DNA of 64,000 nt from Burkholderia stagnalis. Lineage in GTDB: Bacteria; Pseudomonadota; Gammaproteobacteria; Burkholderiales; Burkholderiaceae. The stretch's first letter is position 1. Each line of letters begins with the position of its first letter. The DNA lies in the NCBI RefSeq assembly GCF_902830275.1, contig NZ_CADESW010000001.1:682001-746000 (forward strand), written 5' to 3'. Shown piece by piece: positions 36,859 through 46,498 of the stretch. A program made the translations under genes and the position numbers. A model generated the notes under the pieces. The model had not been told where the DNA came from and ran no database searches. It worked only from the letters and a program-made list of their open reading frames with translations.

Positions 36859-37956
36859 ATGCAACACTTCAAGGCGGGAAGACGGCAGGTGATCAAAACG
36901 CTCGGCACGGCGCTCGCCGCATCCGCCCTTCCGATGCCGTTCATCAGGACTGCGAATGCCCAGGAGCGCAGCTTCGCGGGCAAGACGCTGCGCCTGCTGA
37001 CGTGGTCCGACGATACCGGCGCGGCCGCGCTGCGCAACATCGCTGAGACCTTCAGCAAGAAGACCGGCGCACGCGTGATCGCCGATCGCGCGGACGGCAC
37101 GTCGGGGATGGTCGCGAAGGTCAAGGCCGCGGGCGAGCGGCCGACCTACGACGTGATCACGCTGGCCGGGGTCGGCGCGGCCGGCCTCGCCGACGCGGGC
37201 CTGCTCGCGAAGCCCGACCTCGACCGGCTGCCGAACCTGAAGGACGTCGCGCCGCAGTACCGCACGGGCGCGAACGGCTTCGGCATCGGCTACCTGCTGT
37301 GGTCGGACGGCCTGATCTACAACACGTCCACCGTGAAGACCGCGCCGTCGAGCTACGAGGCGCTGTGGGATCCGAAATATGCGGGCCGCCTGTTCCTGCC
37401 GCCGCCCGAGTGGGCGGAAGCCGTCGATCTCGCGATCATCGCCGCGAAGCTCGCGGGCGGCTCGCAGCAGAACATCGAGCCGGGCTTCAGGAAGCTCGCG
37501 CAGCTCAAGGACCGCGTGATGACGCTCGGCGAAAACCCGAACCAGGTGGCCGACCTGTTCCGCACCGGCTCGCTCGACATCGGCGGCCTCTACTCGCCCG
37601 CGTTCCTGCCGGCCCAGATCCGCAAGCCGGAGTACCGGATGGGCATCACGTACGGGATGAAGGAAGGTTTTGCGACGCAACTGATGTTCACGGTGATTCC
37701 GAAGGCGCATCCGGGCGATCTCGACCTGATCCACGCGTTCATCAATCATTCGCTCGACGCGGGCGTGCAAGGCCGGATGGCGGCCGACGTGCTGAACGGC
37801 CCGGTCAACGCGAAGGCCGTGATTCCCGCCGAGAGCCGCGCGTTCGTGCCGTCGCCGCAGCAGATCGCCGAGAAGGCCGTGCTGCACGACGACAAGGCGC
37901 TCGCCGTCGTCCAGCCGGCCTGGATCAAGCGCTATACCGACCTGTTCTCGGCCTGA
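36859..37956 (+). CDS. ABC transporter substrate-binding protein, polyamine (PotD/F) type
   Basis: Periplasmic binding protein of 365 residues. The signal peptide contains a twin arginine (GRRQVIKTLGTALAASALPM) and ends near residue 34, so export by Tat is possible. The mature protein starts LRLLTWSDDTGAAALRNIAE and has the NGFGIGYLLWSDGLIYNT strand typical of the spermidine/putrescine and iron-type binding-protein group. AGGAG precedes the ATG. The gene heads a four-gene ABC set (binding protein, two permeases, ATPase) just downstream of the decarboxylase and dehydrogenase genes. Confidence 0.85.
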   Translation: MQHFKAGRRQVIKTLGTALAASALPMPFIRTANAQERSFAGKTLRLLTWSDDTGAAALRNIAETFSKKTGARVIADRADGTSGMVAKVKAAGERPTYDVITLAGVGAAGLADAGLLAKPDLDRLPNLKDVAPQYRTGANGFGIGYLLWSDGLIYNTSTVKTAPSSYEALWDPKYAGRLFLPPPEWAEAVDLAIIAAKLAGGSQQNIEPGFRKLAQLKDRVMTLGENPNQVADLFRTGSLDIGGLYSPAFLPAQIRKPEYRMGITYGMKEGFATQLMFTVIPKAHPGDLDLIHAFINHSLDAGVQGRMAADVLNGPVNAKAVIPAESRAFVPSPQQIAEKAVLHDDKALAVVQPAWIKRYTDLFSA

Positions 37957-37960
37957 CGCC

Positions 37961-38881
37961 ATGTCCTCGCTTCCCTCCCGCGATGCGGGCGCCCTCGCCG
38001 CCGGCGGCGGCGCCGGCCCCGCCGGCGCGCCCGCACTGCCCGGCGTGCCGCCGTGGCTGCTGCTCGCGCCGATCCTCGCGTTTCTCGCCGTGCTCGTCGC
38101 CGCGTCGCTCGCGGTGCTGCGGATGAGCGTCGGCGTATCCGGCAACGAATGGCGCGCGTTCACGCTGCAGAACTACGCGGATCTCGCCGATGCGTATTTC
38201 CTGAAATCGCTGTGGCTGACGCTGCGGCTCGCATTCACGAGCATGGTCTGCGCGGTGCTGCTGGCGATCCCCGTCGCGCTCGCGATGGCGCGCGCCGAAT
38301 CGCGGCTCGCGCGCCGCCTGCTGCTCGCCGGCGTGCTGCTGCCGCTGCTCGTCAACCTGCTGCTGCAAGGCTATGGCTGGCTGATCATGCTCGGCCCGGC
38401 CGGCCTGCTCAATCACGCGCTGCTCGCGGCCGGCGTGATCGGGCGGCCGCTGCAGCTGCTGTACCGCGAACAGGGCGTGCTGCTCGGCCTGATCCAGACC
38501 GCGTTCCCGCTCGCCGTGCTGCCGCTGTCGAGCGCGCTGCGCGCGGTGTCGCGCAGCTACGACGAGGCGGCCGCGACGCTCGGCGCGTCGCGCTGGCAAA
38601 CGCTGCGCCACGTGACGCTGCCGCTCGCGATGCCGGGGCTCGTGTCGGGCGCGCTGCTCGTGTTCGCGTACAACGCGAGCGCGTTCGCGGTGCCGCTGCT
38701 GCTCGGCGGCCGGCGCGTGCCGATGCTGGCGGTGCTCGTCCACGACCAGGTGGCGCCGCTCCTGAACTGGCCGGCCGCGTCGGCGTCGGGCGTCGTGCTG
38801 ATGGCGGCGACCCTCGTCGTGATGGCCGTCTCGCAGCGCCTCGCGCGCAACCTGCAACGCATCGACGAGGTGACCCGATGA
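37961..38881 (+). CDS. ABC transporter permease, PotB-like
   Basis: Inner-membrane permease of 306 residues with an alanine/glycine-rich cytoplasmic N-terminus and about six membrane helices. The EAA loop that contacts the ATPase is visible as SYDEAAATLGASRWQTLRHV at about residue 190-215. It starts four bases after the binding-protein stop and overlaps the second permease by four bases. Confidence 0.9.
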   Translation: MSSLPSRDAGALAAGGGAGPAGAPALPGVPPWLLLAPILAFLAVLVAASLAVLRMSVGVSGNEWRAFTLQNYADLADAYFLKSLWLTLRLAFTSMVCAVLLAIPVALAMARAESRLARRLLLAGVLLPLLVNLLLQGYGWLIMLGPAGLLNHALLAAGVIGRPLQLLYREQGVLLGLIQTAFPLAVLPLSSALRAVSRSYDEAAATLGASRWQTLRHVTLPLAMPGLVSGALLVFAYNASAFAVPLLLGGRRVPMLAVLVHDQVAPLLNWPAASASGVVLMAATLVVMAVSQRLARNLQRIDEVTR

Positions 38882-39720
38882 ATGCCCTGCCGCTGCACGC
38901 GCCGATGCCCGGCCGCCTGGGACGCGCGACGAGCCTGTGCGCGACGATCGTGCTGTTTCTCGCCGCGCTGCCGATCCTGACGATGGTGACGATGTCGTTC
39001 GGCACGTCCGACACCCTCGAATTTCCGCCGCGCCAGTTCGGCCTGCACTGGTATCGCGCCGCGTGGCAGACCTTCGTGTCGAACGACGCGGGCGGCTCGC
39101 TGTCGATGGGCGCCGCGCTGACGACCAGCCTCGTCGTCGCGCTCGCGACGATGCTGATCGCAACCGCCGTATCGGTGCCCGCGGCCTACGCGCTGTCGCG
39201 CTACCGGTTCCGCGGCAAGGCGCTCGTCGAGCAGCTCGTCGCGCTGCCGATCGTCTATCCGCTGGTGATGCTGGGCCTCGCGCTGCTGCTCGTGTTCAAC
39301 CTGCTGCCGGTGGAGCTCGGCACGCTGCGGCTCGTCGTCGCGCACGTGATCCTCACGCTGCCGTTCACCGTGAAGAACTGCGCGGCGTCCGTCGCGTCGA
39401 TCGGCCCCGAGTTCGAGGAAGCCGCGTGCCTGATGGGCGCAAGCCCGGGCCGCGCGCTCGTCGACGTCGTGCTGCCGCTGATGCGGCCGGGCATCCTCGC
39501 CGGCATGCTGTTCGCGTTCATCGTGTCGTTCAACGAATTCACGGTGACGTTCTTCCTGTACAGCATCGACACGATGACGCTGCCCGTGTGGCTCTACAGC
39601 CGCACCGTGTCGTCGCTCGACCCGACCGTGTTCTGCTTCGCGGTGTTCACGGTCGCGATCGACTTCGCGCTGATCTGGCTGCTCGAAAAACTCGTCGGCG
39701 ACAAGGGCATCGCGCTCTGA
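38878..39720 (+). CDS. ABC transporter permease, PotC-like
   Basis: Second permease (280 residues, about six helices). Its EAA loop, EFEEAACLMGASPGRALVDV, lies at about 178-200. It is coupled to the first permease through an ATGA overlap and precedes the ATPase gene. Together they form the heterodimeric channel of the polyamine-type importer. Confidence 0.9.
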   Translation: MNALPLHAPMPGRLGRATSLCATIVLFLAALPILTMVTMSFGTSDTLEFPPRQFGLHWYRAAWQTFVSNDAGGSLSMGAALTTSLVVALATMLIATAVSVPAAYALSRYRFRGKALVEQLVALPIVYPLVMLGLALLLVFNLLPVELGTLRLVVAHVILTLPFTVKNCAASVASIGPEFEEAACLMGASPGRALVDVVLPLMRPGILAGMLFAFIVSFNEFTVTFFLYSIDTMTLPVWLYSRTVSSLDPTVFCFAVFTVAIDFALIWLLEKLVGDKGIAL

Positions 39721-39759
39721 GCGCGCGCCGCCCCGCCCTCGCCCGTGCAAGGAACCCTC

Positions 39760-40830
39760 ATGACCCAGCTCATCCTCCAGAACGTGACGAAACGCTTCCA
39801 GCACACGCATGCGGTCGACCACGTCGACCTGTCGGTGCCGGACGGCAAGCTCGTCTGTTTTCTCGGCCCGTCGGGCTGCGGCAAGACCACGCTGATGCGG
39901 ATCATCGCCGGCCTCGAGAGGCCGACCTCCGGCACCATCACGTTCGCCGGCCGCGACGTCACGCACGTGCCGGCCAACCGGCGCGACTTCGGGATGGTGT
40001 TCCAGTCGCTCGCGCTGTTTCCGCACATGAGCGTCGCGCAGAACATCGCGTACCCGCTGCGGCTGCGCAAGACGGCCAAGGCCGCGCAGGCCCGGCGCGT
40101 GGCCGAGCTGCTCGAGCTGATCCAGCTGCCGCACATGGCCGATCGGCTCGTCACGCAGCTGTCGGGCGGACAGCGCCAGCGTGTCGCGATCGCGCGCGCG
40201 ATCGCATCGTCGCCGCGCCTGCTGCTGCTCGACGAGCCGCTGTCCGCGCTCGACGCGAAGCTGCGCGAGGCGATGCAGGTCGAGATCCGGCTGCTCCAGC
40301 AGCGGCTCGGCATCACGACCATCATGGTCACGCACGACCAGCGCGAGGCGATGACGATGGCCGACGAGATCGTCGTGATGGAGAAAGGCCGCATCCAGCA
40401 GGTCGGCCGCCCGCTCGACATCTATCGCGATCCCGTCAACGAATTCGTCGCCGATTTCATCGGCCTCGGCAACATCCTGCCGGTTGCCTGCGACGGCGAC
40501 GACGCGATCGTCCTGCCGGGCGGGCAGCGGCTCGCCATCCGGCCCGGGTCGCCCGCGCGCCGTGCGGCGCATGACGTGCGCCTGCTGATCCGCCCCGAGG
40601 ACGTCTGCGTGCGCCCGACGTCGTCGCCCGCCGCGCCGAATGCGCTCGCCGGCACGATCACGTTCGTCCGCGACGTCGGCGCGTCGATCGAGGCGACGAT
40701 CGATTGCCGGGGCTTCACGCTGACGGCCGCGACGACGCCGCGCGAGACGCCCGACCTGCACGTCGGCATGCCCGTGTTCGCCGAACTGCCCGCGCACGCG
40801 TGCAAGCTGATCGCCGCACGCGGCGCCTGA
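39760..40830 (+). CDS. ABC transporter ATPase, PotA-like
   Basis: ATPase of 356 residues powering the preceding permeases. Walker A GPSGCGKT, Q-loop GMVFQSLALFPHM, signature LSGGQRQR, Walker B LLLLDEPLSALD and the switch histidine in MVTHDQREAM are all present in the first 230 residues. A C-terminal TOBE regulatory domain (about 260-356) is typical of polyamine and sugar importers. AAGGA precedes the ATG at 39760. Confidence 0.92.
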   Translation: MTQLILQNVTKRFQHTHAVDHVDLSVPDGKLVCFLGPSGCGKTTLMRIIAGLERPTSGTITFAGRDVTHVPANRRDFGMVFQSLALFPHMSVAQNIAYPLRLRKTAKAAQARRVAELLELIQLPHMADRLVTQLSGGQRQRVAIARAIASSPRLLLLDEPLSALDAKLREAMQVEIRLLQQRLGITTIMVTHDQREAMTMADEIVVMEKGRIQQVGRPLDIYRDPVNEFVADFIGLGNILPVACDGDDAIVLPGGQRLAIRPGSPARRAAHDVRLLIRPEDVCVRPTSSPAAPNALAGTITFVRDVGASIEATIDCRGFTLTAATTPRETPDLHVGMPVFAELPAHACKLIAARGA

Positions 40831-40870
40831 CGCCCCTTCTTTCCCCCAGCGCAGCAACAAGGACCTCACC

Positions 40871-41695
40871 ATGAACGCATCGACCCAAGCCGCCCGCCTC
40901 GTGCGGCGCCTCATCGCCCGTACCGCGCTCGTCGCCGCCTGCACCGGCGCGGCGAGCCTTGCCGCCTTCGCGCCGCCCGCGCACGCCGACGCGCTCGACA
41001 CGATCGCGAAATCCGGCGTCGTGCGCATCGGCGTGTTCGAGGACTACCCGCCGTTCGGCTCGATCGGCCCCGACATGAAGCCGCAGGGCTACGACATCGA
41101 CATGGCGAACCTGATCGGCAAGGCGCTCAACGCGAAGGTCGAACTCGTGCAGGTGACCGGCGACAACCGGATGGCCTACCTCGCCGACCGCAAGACCGAC
41201 ATGCTGCTGTCGGTCGGCCAGACGCCGGAGCGCGCGAAGGTGATCGATTTCTCGAACGCGTACGCGCCGTACTATCTCGCGGTGTTCGGCCCGAAAACGC
41301 TCGCCGTGAAGGGCACCGCCGATCTCGCCGGCAAATCGGTCGCGGTCGCGCGCGGCACGCTCGAGGATCTGAGCGTGAGCAAGGTCGCGCCGCCGTCCGC
41401 GACGATCAAGCGCTTCGACGATCCGAACGGCGCGATTGCCGCCTTCCTGTCGGGGCAGGCGCAGTTGCTCGTCGTCGGCAACGACGTGGGCGCGACGATC
41501 ATCGCGCGCCACCCGTCGATCGATCCGGAGCAGAAGTTCTCGCTGTTCAGCTCGCCCGATCACGTCGGCCTGAACAAGAACGAGCCGCGCCTGATGCAGA
41601 AGGTCAACGACGCGATCGCCGGCGCGAAGAAGAACGGCACGCTCAACGCGCTGGCGCAGAAGTGGCTGCACGCGGCACTGCCGGCGGACCTGTGA
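40871..41695 (+). CDS. Polar amino-acid ABC transporter binding protein
   Basis: Periplasmic binding protein of 274 residues, signal peptide to about residue 40 (ending AHADA). The mature part has LDTIAKSGVVRIGVFEDYPP and KPQGYDIDMANLIGKALNAK, characteristic of the family that binds glutamine, arginine and related amino acids. Binding specificity is not readable; arginine or a guanidino compound would suit the neighbours. AAGGA precedes the ATG. It begins a second ABC set behind the first. Confidence 0.88.
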   Translation: MNASTQAARLVRRLIARTALVAACTGAASLAAFAPPAHADALDTIAKSGVVRIGVFEDYPPFGSIGPDMKPQGYDIDMANLIGKALNAKVELVQVTGDNRMAYLADRKTDMLLSVGQTPERAKVIDFSNAYAPYYLAVFGPKTLAVKGTADLAGKSVAVARGTLEDLSVSKVAPPSATIKRFDDPNGAIAAFLSGQAQLLVVGNDVGATIIARHPSIDPEQKFSLFSSPDHVGLNKNEPRLMQKVNDAIAGAKKNGTLNALAQKWLHAALPADL

Positions 41696-41738
41696 TGCGC
41701 GCCGCGCCCGCCCCGCACGCCCGACGAGAGGCACTGCG

Positions 41739-42503
41739 ATGAGTTACGTGTTCGATTTCAGCGATTTCGGCCTGTATGCGGGCATGCTCGCGCGCGGAAT
41801 CGGCGTGACGCTCGGCCTCACCGCGGCCTCCACCGTGCTCGGCGCGCTGGTCGGCACGGCCGGCGCATGGGCCGCGCTCGCCGGCCCGCGGTGGGCGCGC
41901 GCGCTCGTCGCGGCCTACGTCGAGCTGATCCGCAATACGCCGTTCCTGGTGCAGCTGTTCTTCATCTTCTTCGGCCTGCCCGGCATCGGCGTGCACATCG
42001 ACGAAGGACAGGCGGCCGTGCTGGCGATGACGGTCAACCTCGGTGCATACGCGGTGGAGATCCTGCGCGCGGGCATCGAATCGGTGCCGCGCGGCCAGAC
42101 CCAGGCCGCGATGGCGCTCGGGCTGCACGGGCGGCAGGTGTTCGGCCACGTCGTGCTGCCGCAGGCGCTCGCGAACGTCTACCCCGCGCTGCTCGGGCAG
42201 GTGCTGATCGTGATGCTCGGCTCGGCCGTCGTCTCGCAGATCTCGGTGCCCGACCTGACCTACGCGGCGAACTTCATCCAGTCGCGCAATTTCCGCGCGT
42301 TCGAGATCTACATCGTCGTGACGGTGATCTACCTGCTGCTGTCGATCGCATTGCGCGTGCTGCTCAATCGCGCCGGCCGCCGGCTGTTCGCGGGCCGCAC
42401 GCCGCACGGCGCGGCCGCCGCGCCGCCGCGCACGCGCCTCGCCCGCTTCACGTGGCGCGCCCGCGCCCCCGAAACCGCGCTGCCGACGGAGCGTGCCCGA
42501 TGA
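41739..42503 (+). CDS. Polar amino-acid ABC transporter permease (first)
   Basis: HisM/GltJ-type permease of 254 residues with about five helices. Family motifs are YVELIRNTPFLVQLFFIFFG near residue 60 and the EAA-type loop VPRGQTQAAMALGLHGRQVF at about 110-130. The C-terminal 35 residues are a basic extension. It overlaps the second permease by four bases. Confidence 0.9.
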   Translation: MSYVFDFSDFGLYAGMLARGIGVTLGLTAASTVLGALVGTAGAWAALAGPRWARALVAAYVELIRNTPFLVQLFFIFFGLPGIGVHIDEGQAAVLAMTVNLGAYAVEILRAGIESVPRGQTQAAMALGLHGRQVFGHVVLPQALANVYPALLGQVLIVMLGSAVVSQISVPDLTYAANFIQSRNFRAFEIYIVVTVIYLLLSIALRVLLNRAGRRLFAGRTPHGAAAAPPRTRLARFTWRARAPETALPTERAR

Positions 42504-43156
42504 TCGAATTCACCACCTGGGATATCGCATGGAACCTGCTGCTCGCCGCGCGCTGGACCGTGCTGCTGTCGCTGGTCACATTCGTGGGCGGCAGCCTCGC
42601 CGGGTTCGCGCTGCTCGCGATGCGCGTGTCGCCGGCGCCGGCGCTGCGCCGCTTCGTGAACCTGTATGTCGAGCTGTTCCAGGGCACGCCGCTGCTGATG
42701 CAGCTGTTCCTCGGCTTCTTCGGGCTGCCGCTCGTCGGCATCGACGTGACCCCGTGGGTCGCCGCGTCGGTCACGCTGACGCTGCATGCGAGCGCGTATC
42801 TCGCCGATATCTGGCGCGGCTGCGTCGACGCGGTGCCGCGCGGCCAGTGGAGCGCGGCGGCGAGCCTCGGCATGACGTGGACGCAGCAGCTGCGCTACGT
42901 GATCTGGCCGCAGGCATGGAAGATCGCGCTGCCGCCGACCGTCGGTTTTCTCGTGCAGGCCGTGAAAAGCACCGCGCTCACGTCGATCATCGGGCTCACC
43001 GAGCTGACCAAGACCGGCAACATCATCACCAATGCGGTGTTCAAGCCGTTTCCGATCTACGCGATGGTCGCGCTGCTCTACTTCGCGATGTGCTTCCCGC
43101 TGACCTGGTATGCGCGCATGCTCGAACGCCGCTATCGCGTCGCGCGGCCGCGCTGA
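42500..43156 (+). CDS. Polar amino-acid ABC transporter permease (second)
   Basis: Permease of 218 residues paired with the preceding gene through an ATGA overlap. It has [19 protein letters not shown], the EAA loop [20 protein letters not shown] and a C-terminal [16 protein letters not shown] segment, all typical of HisQ/GltK-type subunits. Confidence 0.9.
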   Translation: MIEFTTWDIAWNLLLAARWTVLLSLVTFVGGSLAGFALLAMRVSPAPALRRFVNLYVELFQGTPLLMQLFLGFFGLPLVGIDVTPWVAASVTLTLHASAYLADIWRGCVDAVPRGQWSAAASLGMTWTQQLRYVIWPQAWKIALPPTVGFLVQAVKSTALTSIIGLTELTKTGNIITNAVFKPFPIYAMVALLYFAMCFPLTWYARMLERRYRVARPR

Positions 43157-43196
43157 CCCGGCGCCGCGTGCGCCTCATTACGATGCAGGTTCAGAC

Positions 43197-43922
43197 ATGA
43201 TTTCCATCAGCAACGTTTCGAAGTGGTATGGCCCGTTCCAGGTCCTCGCCGATTGCACGACCGAGGTGAAGAAGGGCGAGGTGGTGGTGGTGTGCGGGCC
43301 GTCGGGCTCGGGCAAGTCGACGCTGATCAAGACCGTGAACGGCCTCGAGCCGTTCCAGCAGGGCGAGATCCTCGTCAACGGCCAGTCGGTGGGCGACAGG
43401 AAGACGAACCTGTCGAAGCTGCGTTCGAAGGTCGGCATGGTGTTCCAGCACTTCGAGCTGTTCCCGCACCTGTCGATCACCGAGAACCTGACGCTCGCGC
43501 AGATCAAGGTGCTCGGCCGCGGCAAGGACGAGGCGAACGAGAAGGGGCTGAAGCTGCTCGATCGCGTCGGCCTGAAGGCGCACGCGCACAAGTATCCGGG
43601 CCAGTTGTCGGGCGGCCAGCAGCAGCGGGTCGCGATCGCGCGCGCGCTGTCGATGGATCCGATCGCGATGCTGTTCGACGAGCCGACCTCGGCGCTCGAT
43701 CCGGAGATGATCAACGAAGTGCTCGACGTGATGGTCGAACTCGCGCAGGAAGGGATGACGATGATGGTCGTTACGCACGAGATGGGCTTCGCGAAGAAGG
43801 TCGCGCATCGCGTGATCTTCATGGACAAGGGCGCGATCGTCGAGGACGACCGCAAGGAAGCGTTCTTCGCGAACCCGAAGTCGGATCGCGCGAAAGACTT
43901 CCTCGCGAAGATCCTGCACTGA
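43197..43922 (+). CDS. Polar amino-acid ABC transporter ATPase
   Basis: ATPase of 241 residues, GlnQ/GltL type. Walker [11 protein letters not shown]-loop [13 protein letters not shown], signature LSGGQQQR, Walker [15 protein letters not shown] and the TSAxD/His switch [10 protein letters not shown] are complete. It closes the second transporter set, 40 bp after the permease, and is followed 20 bp on by a LysR gene. Confidence 0.93.
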   Translation: MISISNVSKWYGPFQVLADCTTEVKKGEVVVVCGPSGSGKSTLIKTVNGLEPFQQGEILVNGQSVGDRKTNLSKLRSKVGMVFQHFELFPHLSITENLTLAQIKVLGRGKDEANEKGLKLLDRVGLKAHAHKYPGQLSGGQQQRVAIARALSMDPIAMLFDEPTSALDPEMINEVLDVMVELAQEGMTMMVVTHEMGFAKKVAHRVIFMDKGAIVEDDRKEAFFANPKSDRAKDFLAKILH

Positions 43923-43942
43923 GCGGGCGCGCCGGACCCACC

Positions 43943-44842
43943 ATGATGAGACGCCTGCCTTCCCTCAACGCGCTGCAGATCTTCGACATCGTCGCCCGAC
44001 ACGGCAGCTTCACGCGCGCCGCCGAGGTGCTGTGCCTGACGCAGGGCGCCGTGAGCCGGCAGATCCTCGCGCTCGAGGGGTTCTATCAGTTTCCGCTGTT
44101 CAAGCGCACGCCGAAGGGCCTGACGCTGACGGCGGAAGGCGAACTGCTGCTGCCGACCGTGCGCGAGAGCTTCGCGCGCATCGAGGAAGTGTCGATGCGC
44201 CTGTCGCGCCGGCGCACCGAACTCGCGCTGAAGGTGCCGACGTGCGTGATGCAGTGGATGCTGCCGCGGATCATGCGGTTCCAGGCCGAGCATCCCGAAC
44301 TCCAGGTGCAGATCACGACGACGTGGGAGCATCACGTCGATTTCCGCATGGAGCCGTTCGACGCCGCGGTGATCTACGCGGCCGGCGCCGGCCCCGACAC
44401 GCATGCGATCCCGCTGTTCGACGAGCAGCTCACGCCCGTGTGCGCGCCGGGCCTGCTGGCGCGGCAGCCGCTCGCGGGCCTCGACGACCTCGCCGGCCAG
44501 ACGCTGCTGCATCCGACCCGCGATCATCGGGACTGGAAACGGTGGCTCGAACACGCCGGCGCGCCGCACGTCGACGCGACGCGCGGGCTGAGCTTCGACA
44601 CGCTCGACCTCGCGACGCACGCGGCGATCGACGGCTACGGCATCGCGATCGGCGACCGGACGCTCGTCGACGAGAACGTCGCATCGAACCGGCTCGTGAT
44701 GCCGTTCGACGTGTCGATGCCGACCGGGATGGGCTACTACTTCGTCTATCCGGCCGGCGTCGAGCAGCACCAGAAGCTCCTGCTGTTCGGCGCGTGGATC
44801 ACGGACGAACGCGAGCGCTCGATGGGCAATGCGGCGCGTTGA
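43943..44842 (+). CDS. LysR-family regulator (GcvA type) of the catabolic/transport block
   Basis: Regulator of 299 residues beginning MMRRLPSLNALQIFDIVARH, the typical GcvA-subgroup opening, with the recognition region GSFTRAAEVLCLTQGAVSRQ at about residues 21-40 and a LysR binding domain (about 92-295). It sits at the end of the co-directional run of decarboxylase, dehydrogenase and two transporters, so it may regulate them and be expressed with them. Confidence 0.88.
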   Translation: MMRRLPSLNALQIFDIVARHGSFTRAAEVLCLTQGAVSRQILALEGFYQFPLFKRTPKGLTLTAEGELLLPTVRESFARIEEVSMRLSRRRTELALKVPTCVMQWMLPRIMRFQAEHPELQVQITTTWEHHVDFRMEPFDAAVIYAAGAGPDTHAIPLFDEQLTPVCAPGLLARQPLAGLDDLAGQTLLHPTRDHRDWKRWLEHAGAPHVDATRGLSFDTLDLATHAAIDGYGIAIGDRTLVDENVASNRLVMPFDVSMPTGMGYYFVYPAGVEQHQKLLLFGAWITDERERSMGNAAR

Positions 44843-44855
44843 GGCGGGCGCGCCG

Positions 44856-45512
44856 CTACCCCGCCTCCCTCAACGTCCCCATCAACACCTTCCGGCAGCT
44901 CGCGATCACCTGCGCCTCCGGATCGCGATAGTCGGTCAGCAGCCACGCCGCGCCGACGTTCGTCATCGCGCCGACCAGCGCGATTCCGATCAGCCGCTGC
45001 TCGGCGCGCGCCGCGGCCGTGGCCGCCTCGCCCGGCGCGCCGATCGCCATGATCAGCTTGCCGAAGTCGACGAGCACGCGCTGGTAGGTCGCGTCGGTGT
45101 CCAGGCTCACGCCCATCACCTCGAGCAGCAGCACGCGCGCCGCATGGCGGTCGCGCAGGAACCCGAAGAACGCCGCGAGCCCCGCGTCGATGCGCGCGCC
45201 GAGCTCGCCGCCGCGCGCGGCGACCGCCTGCGCGACCGCGTCGCGCAACTGCTCCGCGTGATGCAGGTAGGTGCGGCGCAGCAAATCCTCGGTGCTGTCG
45301 AACGCCGCATAGAAATAGCGGTCGTTCAGCTTCGCTTCCTGGCAGATCGACCGCACGGTCGCCTTCCGGAAACCGACCGTGCCGAACACGCGCGTCGCCG
45401 CGCGGATCAGCGCGTCGCGCCGCTCCGCCGCGCGTACCTCGGGCGCCACGCCGCCGTACGACCGGCCCCGTTTATCCGTTTCGAGTGCTTTCTCCATTCC
45501 GCTATTTGACAT
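44856..45512 (-). CDS. TetR-family regulator of the divergent monooxygenase operon
   Basis: Regulator of 218 residues. The N-terminal HTH (about 30-80) reads ALIRAATRVFGTVGFRKATV then RSICQEAKLNDRYFYAAFDS, and the helical C-terminal ligand domain ends ASCRKVLMGTLREAG. Its start codon overlaps the -35 box of the divergent promoter, so it is well placed to repress that operon and itself. Confidence 0.88.
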   Translation of the reverse strand: MSNSGMEKALETDKRGRSYGGVAPEVRAAERRDALIRAATRVFGTVGFRKATVRSICQEAKLNDRYFYAAFDSTEDLLRRTYLHHAEQLRDAVAQAVAARGGELGARIDAGLAAFFGFLRDRHAARVLLLEVMGVSLDTDATYQRVLVDFGKLIMAIGAPGEAATAAARAEQRLIGIALVGAMTNVGAAWLLTDYRDPEAQVIASCRKVLMGTLREAG

Positions 45513-45552
45513 CAGGACACCCGAAAACTAAAGTGGTGACGACCAACACCAC
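45506..45552 (+). promoter_or_regulatory. Sigma70 promoter and TetR-type operator for the monooxygenase operon
   Basis: TTGACA at 45506-45511 and TAAAGT at 45529-45534 are separated by 17 bases, a good sigma70 promoter for the SDR gene. An inverted repeat, GTGGTG (45533) with CACCAC (45547), overlaps the -10 box and the expected start site, ideal for repression by the adjacent TetR protein. Binding is inferred. Confidence 0.6.
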
Positions 45553-45601
45553 AATTAGACGCGCCGCCGCGCAGCGCCAGCGGACACAGGAGGAACGACG
45601 C

Positions 45602-46498
45602 ATGAAGGGGTTTTCCGGCAAGGTCGCCGCGATCACCGGCGCCGGCTCGGGCATGGGCCGCAGCCTCGCGGTCGAGCTCGCGAAGCGCGGCTGCGAGGTC
45701 GCGCTCGCCGACGTCAACGAGGCCGGGCTCGCCGGCACGGCGGCCGCCTGCACACGCTACGGCGTGCGCGTGAGCTCGCAGCGGCTCGACGTCGCCGACC
45801 GCGACGCGGTGTTCGCATGGGCCGCGTTCGTGCGCGCGTCGCACGGCAAGGTCAACCTGATCTTCAACAACGCGGGCGTGTCGCTCGCGGCGAGCGCCGA
45901 GACCGCGCGCATCGAGGATCTCGAGTGGATCGTCGGCATCAACTTCTGGGGCGTCGTGCACGGCACGCAGGCGTTCCTGCCGCACCTGCGCGCGTCCGGC
46001 GACGGCCACGTGGTCAACACGTCGAGCCTGTTCGGGCTGATCGCGATGCCCACCCAAAGCGCGTACAACGCGACCAAGTTCGCGGTGCGCGGCTTCACCG
46101 AGGCGCTGCGGATGGAGCTCGAACTCGACGGCGCGCCCGTCAGCGCGACCTGCGTGCATCCGGGCGGCGTCGCGACGAACATCGTCGACGCGTCGCGCGT
46201 CGACACCAGCATCCATGCGCTGACCGGCCAGGATGAAGCCACGCACCGCCGCCAGGCGAACCGCCTGATCAACGCGACGACGGCCGACGCCGCCGCGCGG
46301 CAGATCCTCGCCGGCGTCGAGCGCAACGCGCGCCGCGTGCTGGTGGGCGCCGACGCGCGCCGCCTCGACCGGCTCGCGCGCCTGCTGGGCGCCGCCTACC
46401 AGACGCTGATGCTGCGCCACGTGCGCCGCGCCCGCGCCCGCAACCTCGAGCGCGCACCCGGCGCACTCCCGACCACGCCGACCAAGGACCTCGCATGA
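45602..46498 (+). CDS. Short-chain dehydrogenase/reductase
   Basis: NAD(P)-dependent oxidoreductase of 298 residues. The Rossmann motif is TGAGSGMGRS (about 11-20), followed by LIFNNAGVSL, the catalytic serine in NTSSLFG and the YxxxK pair in AYNATKFAVRGF. It is slightly long, with an arginine-rich C-terminal tail. AGGAGG-type sequence precedes the ATG. First gene of a three-gene operon in which an alcohol/ketone step fits next to a Baeyer-Villiger enzyme and a hydrolase. Confidence 0.9.
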   Translation: MKGFSGKVAAITGAGSGMGRSLAVELAKRGCEVALADVNEAGLAGTAAACTRYGVRVSSQRLDVADRDAVFAWAAFVRASHGKVNLIFNNAGVSLAASAETARIEDLEWIVGINFWGVVHGTQAFLPHLRASGDGHVVNTSSLFGLIAMPTQSAYNATKFAVRGFTEALRMELELDGAPVSATCVHPGGVATNIVDASRVDTSIHALTGQDEATHRRQANRLINATTADAAARQILAGVERNARRVLVGADARRLDRLARLLGAAYQTLMLRHVRRARARNLERAPGALPTTPTKDLA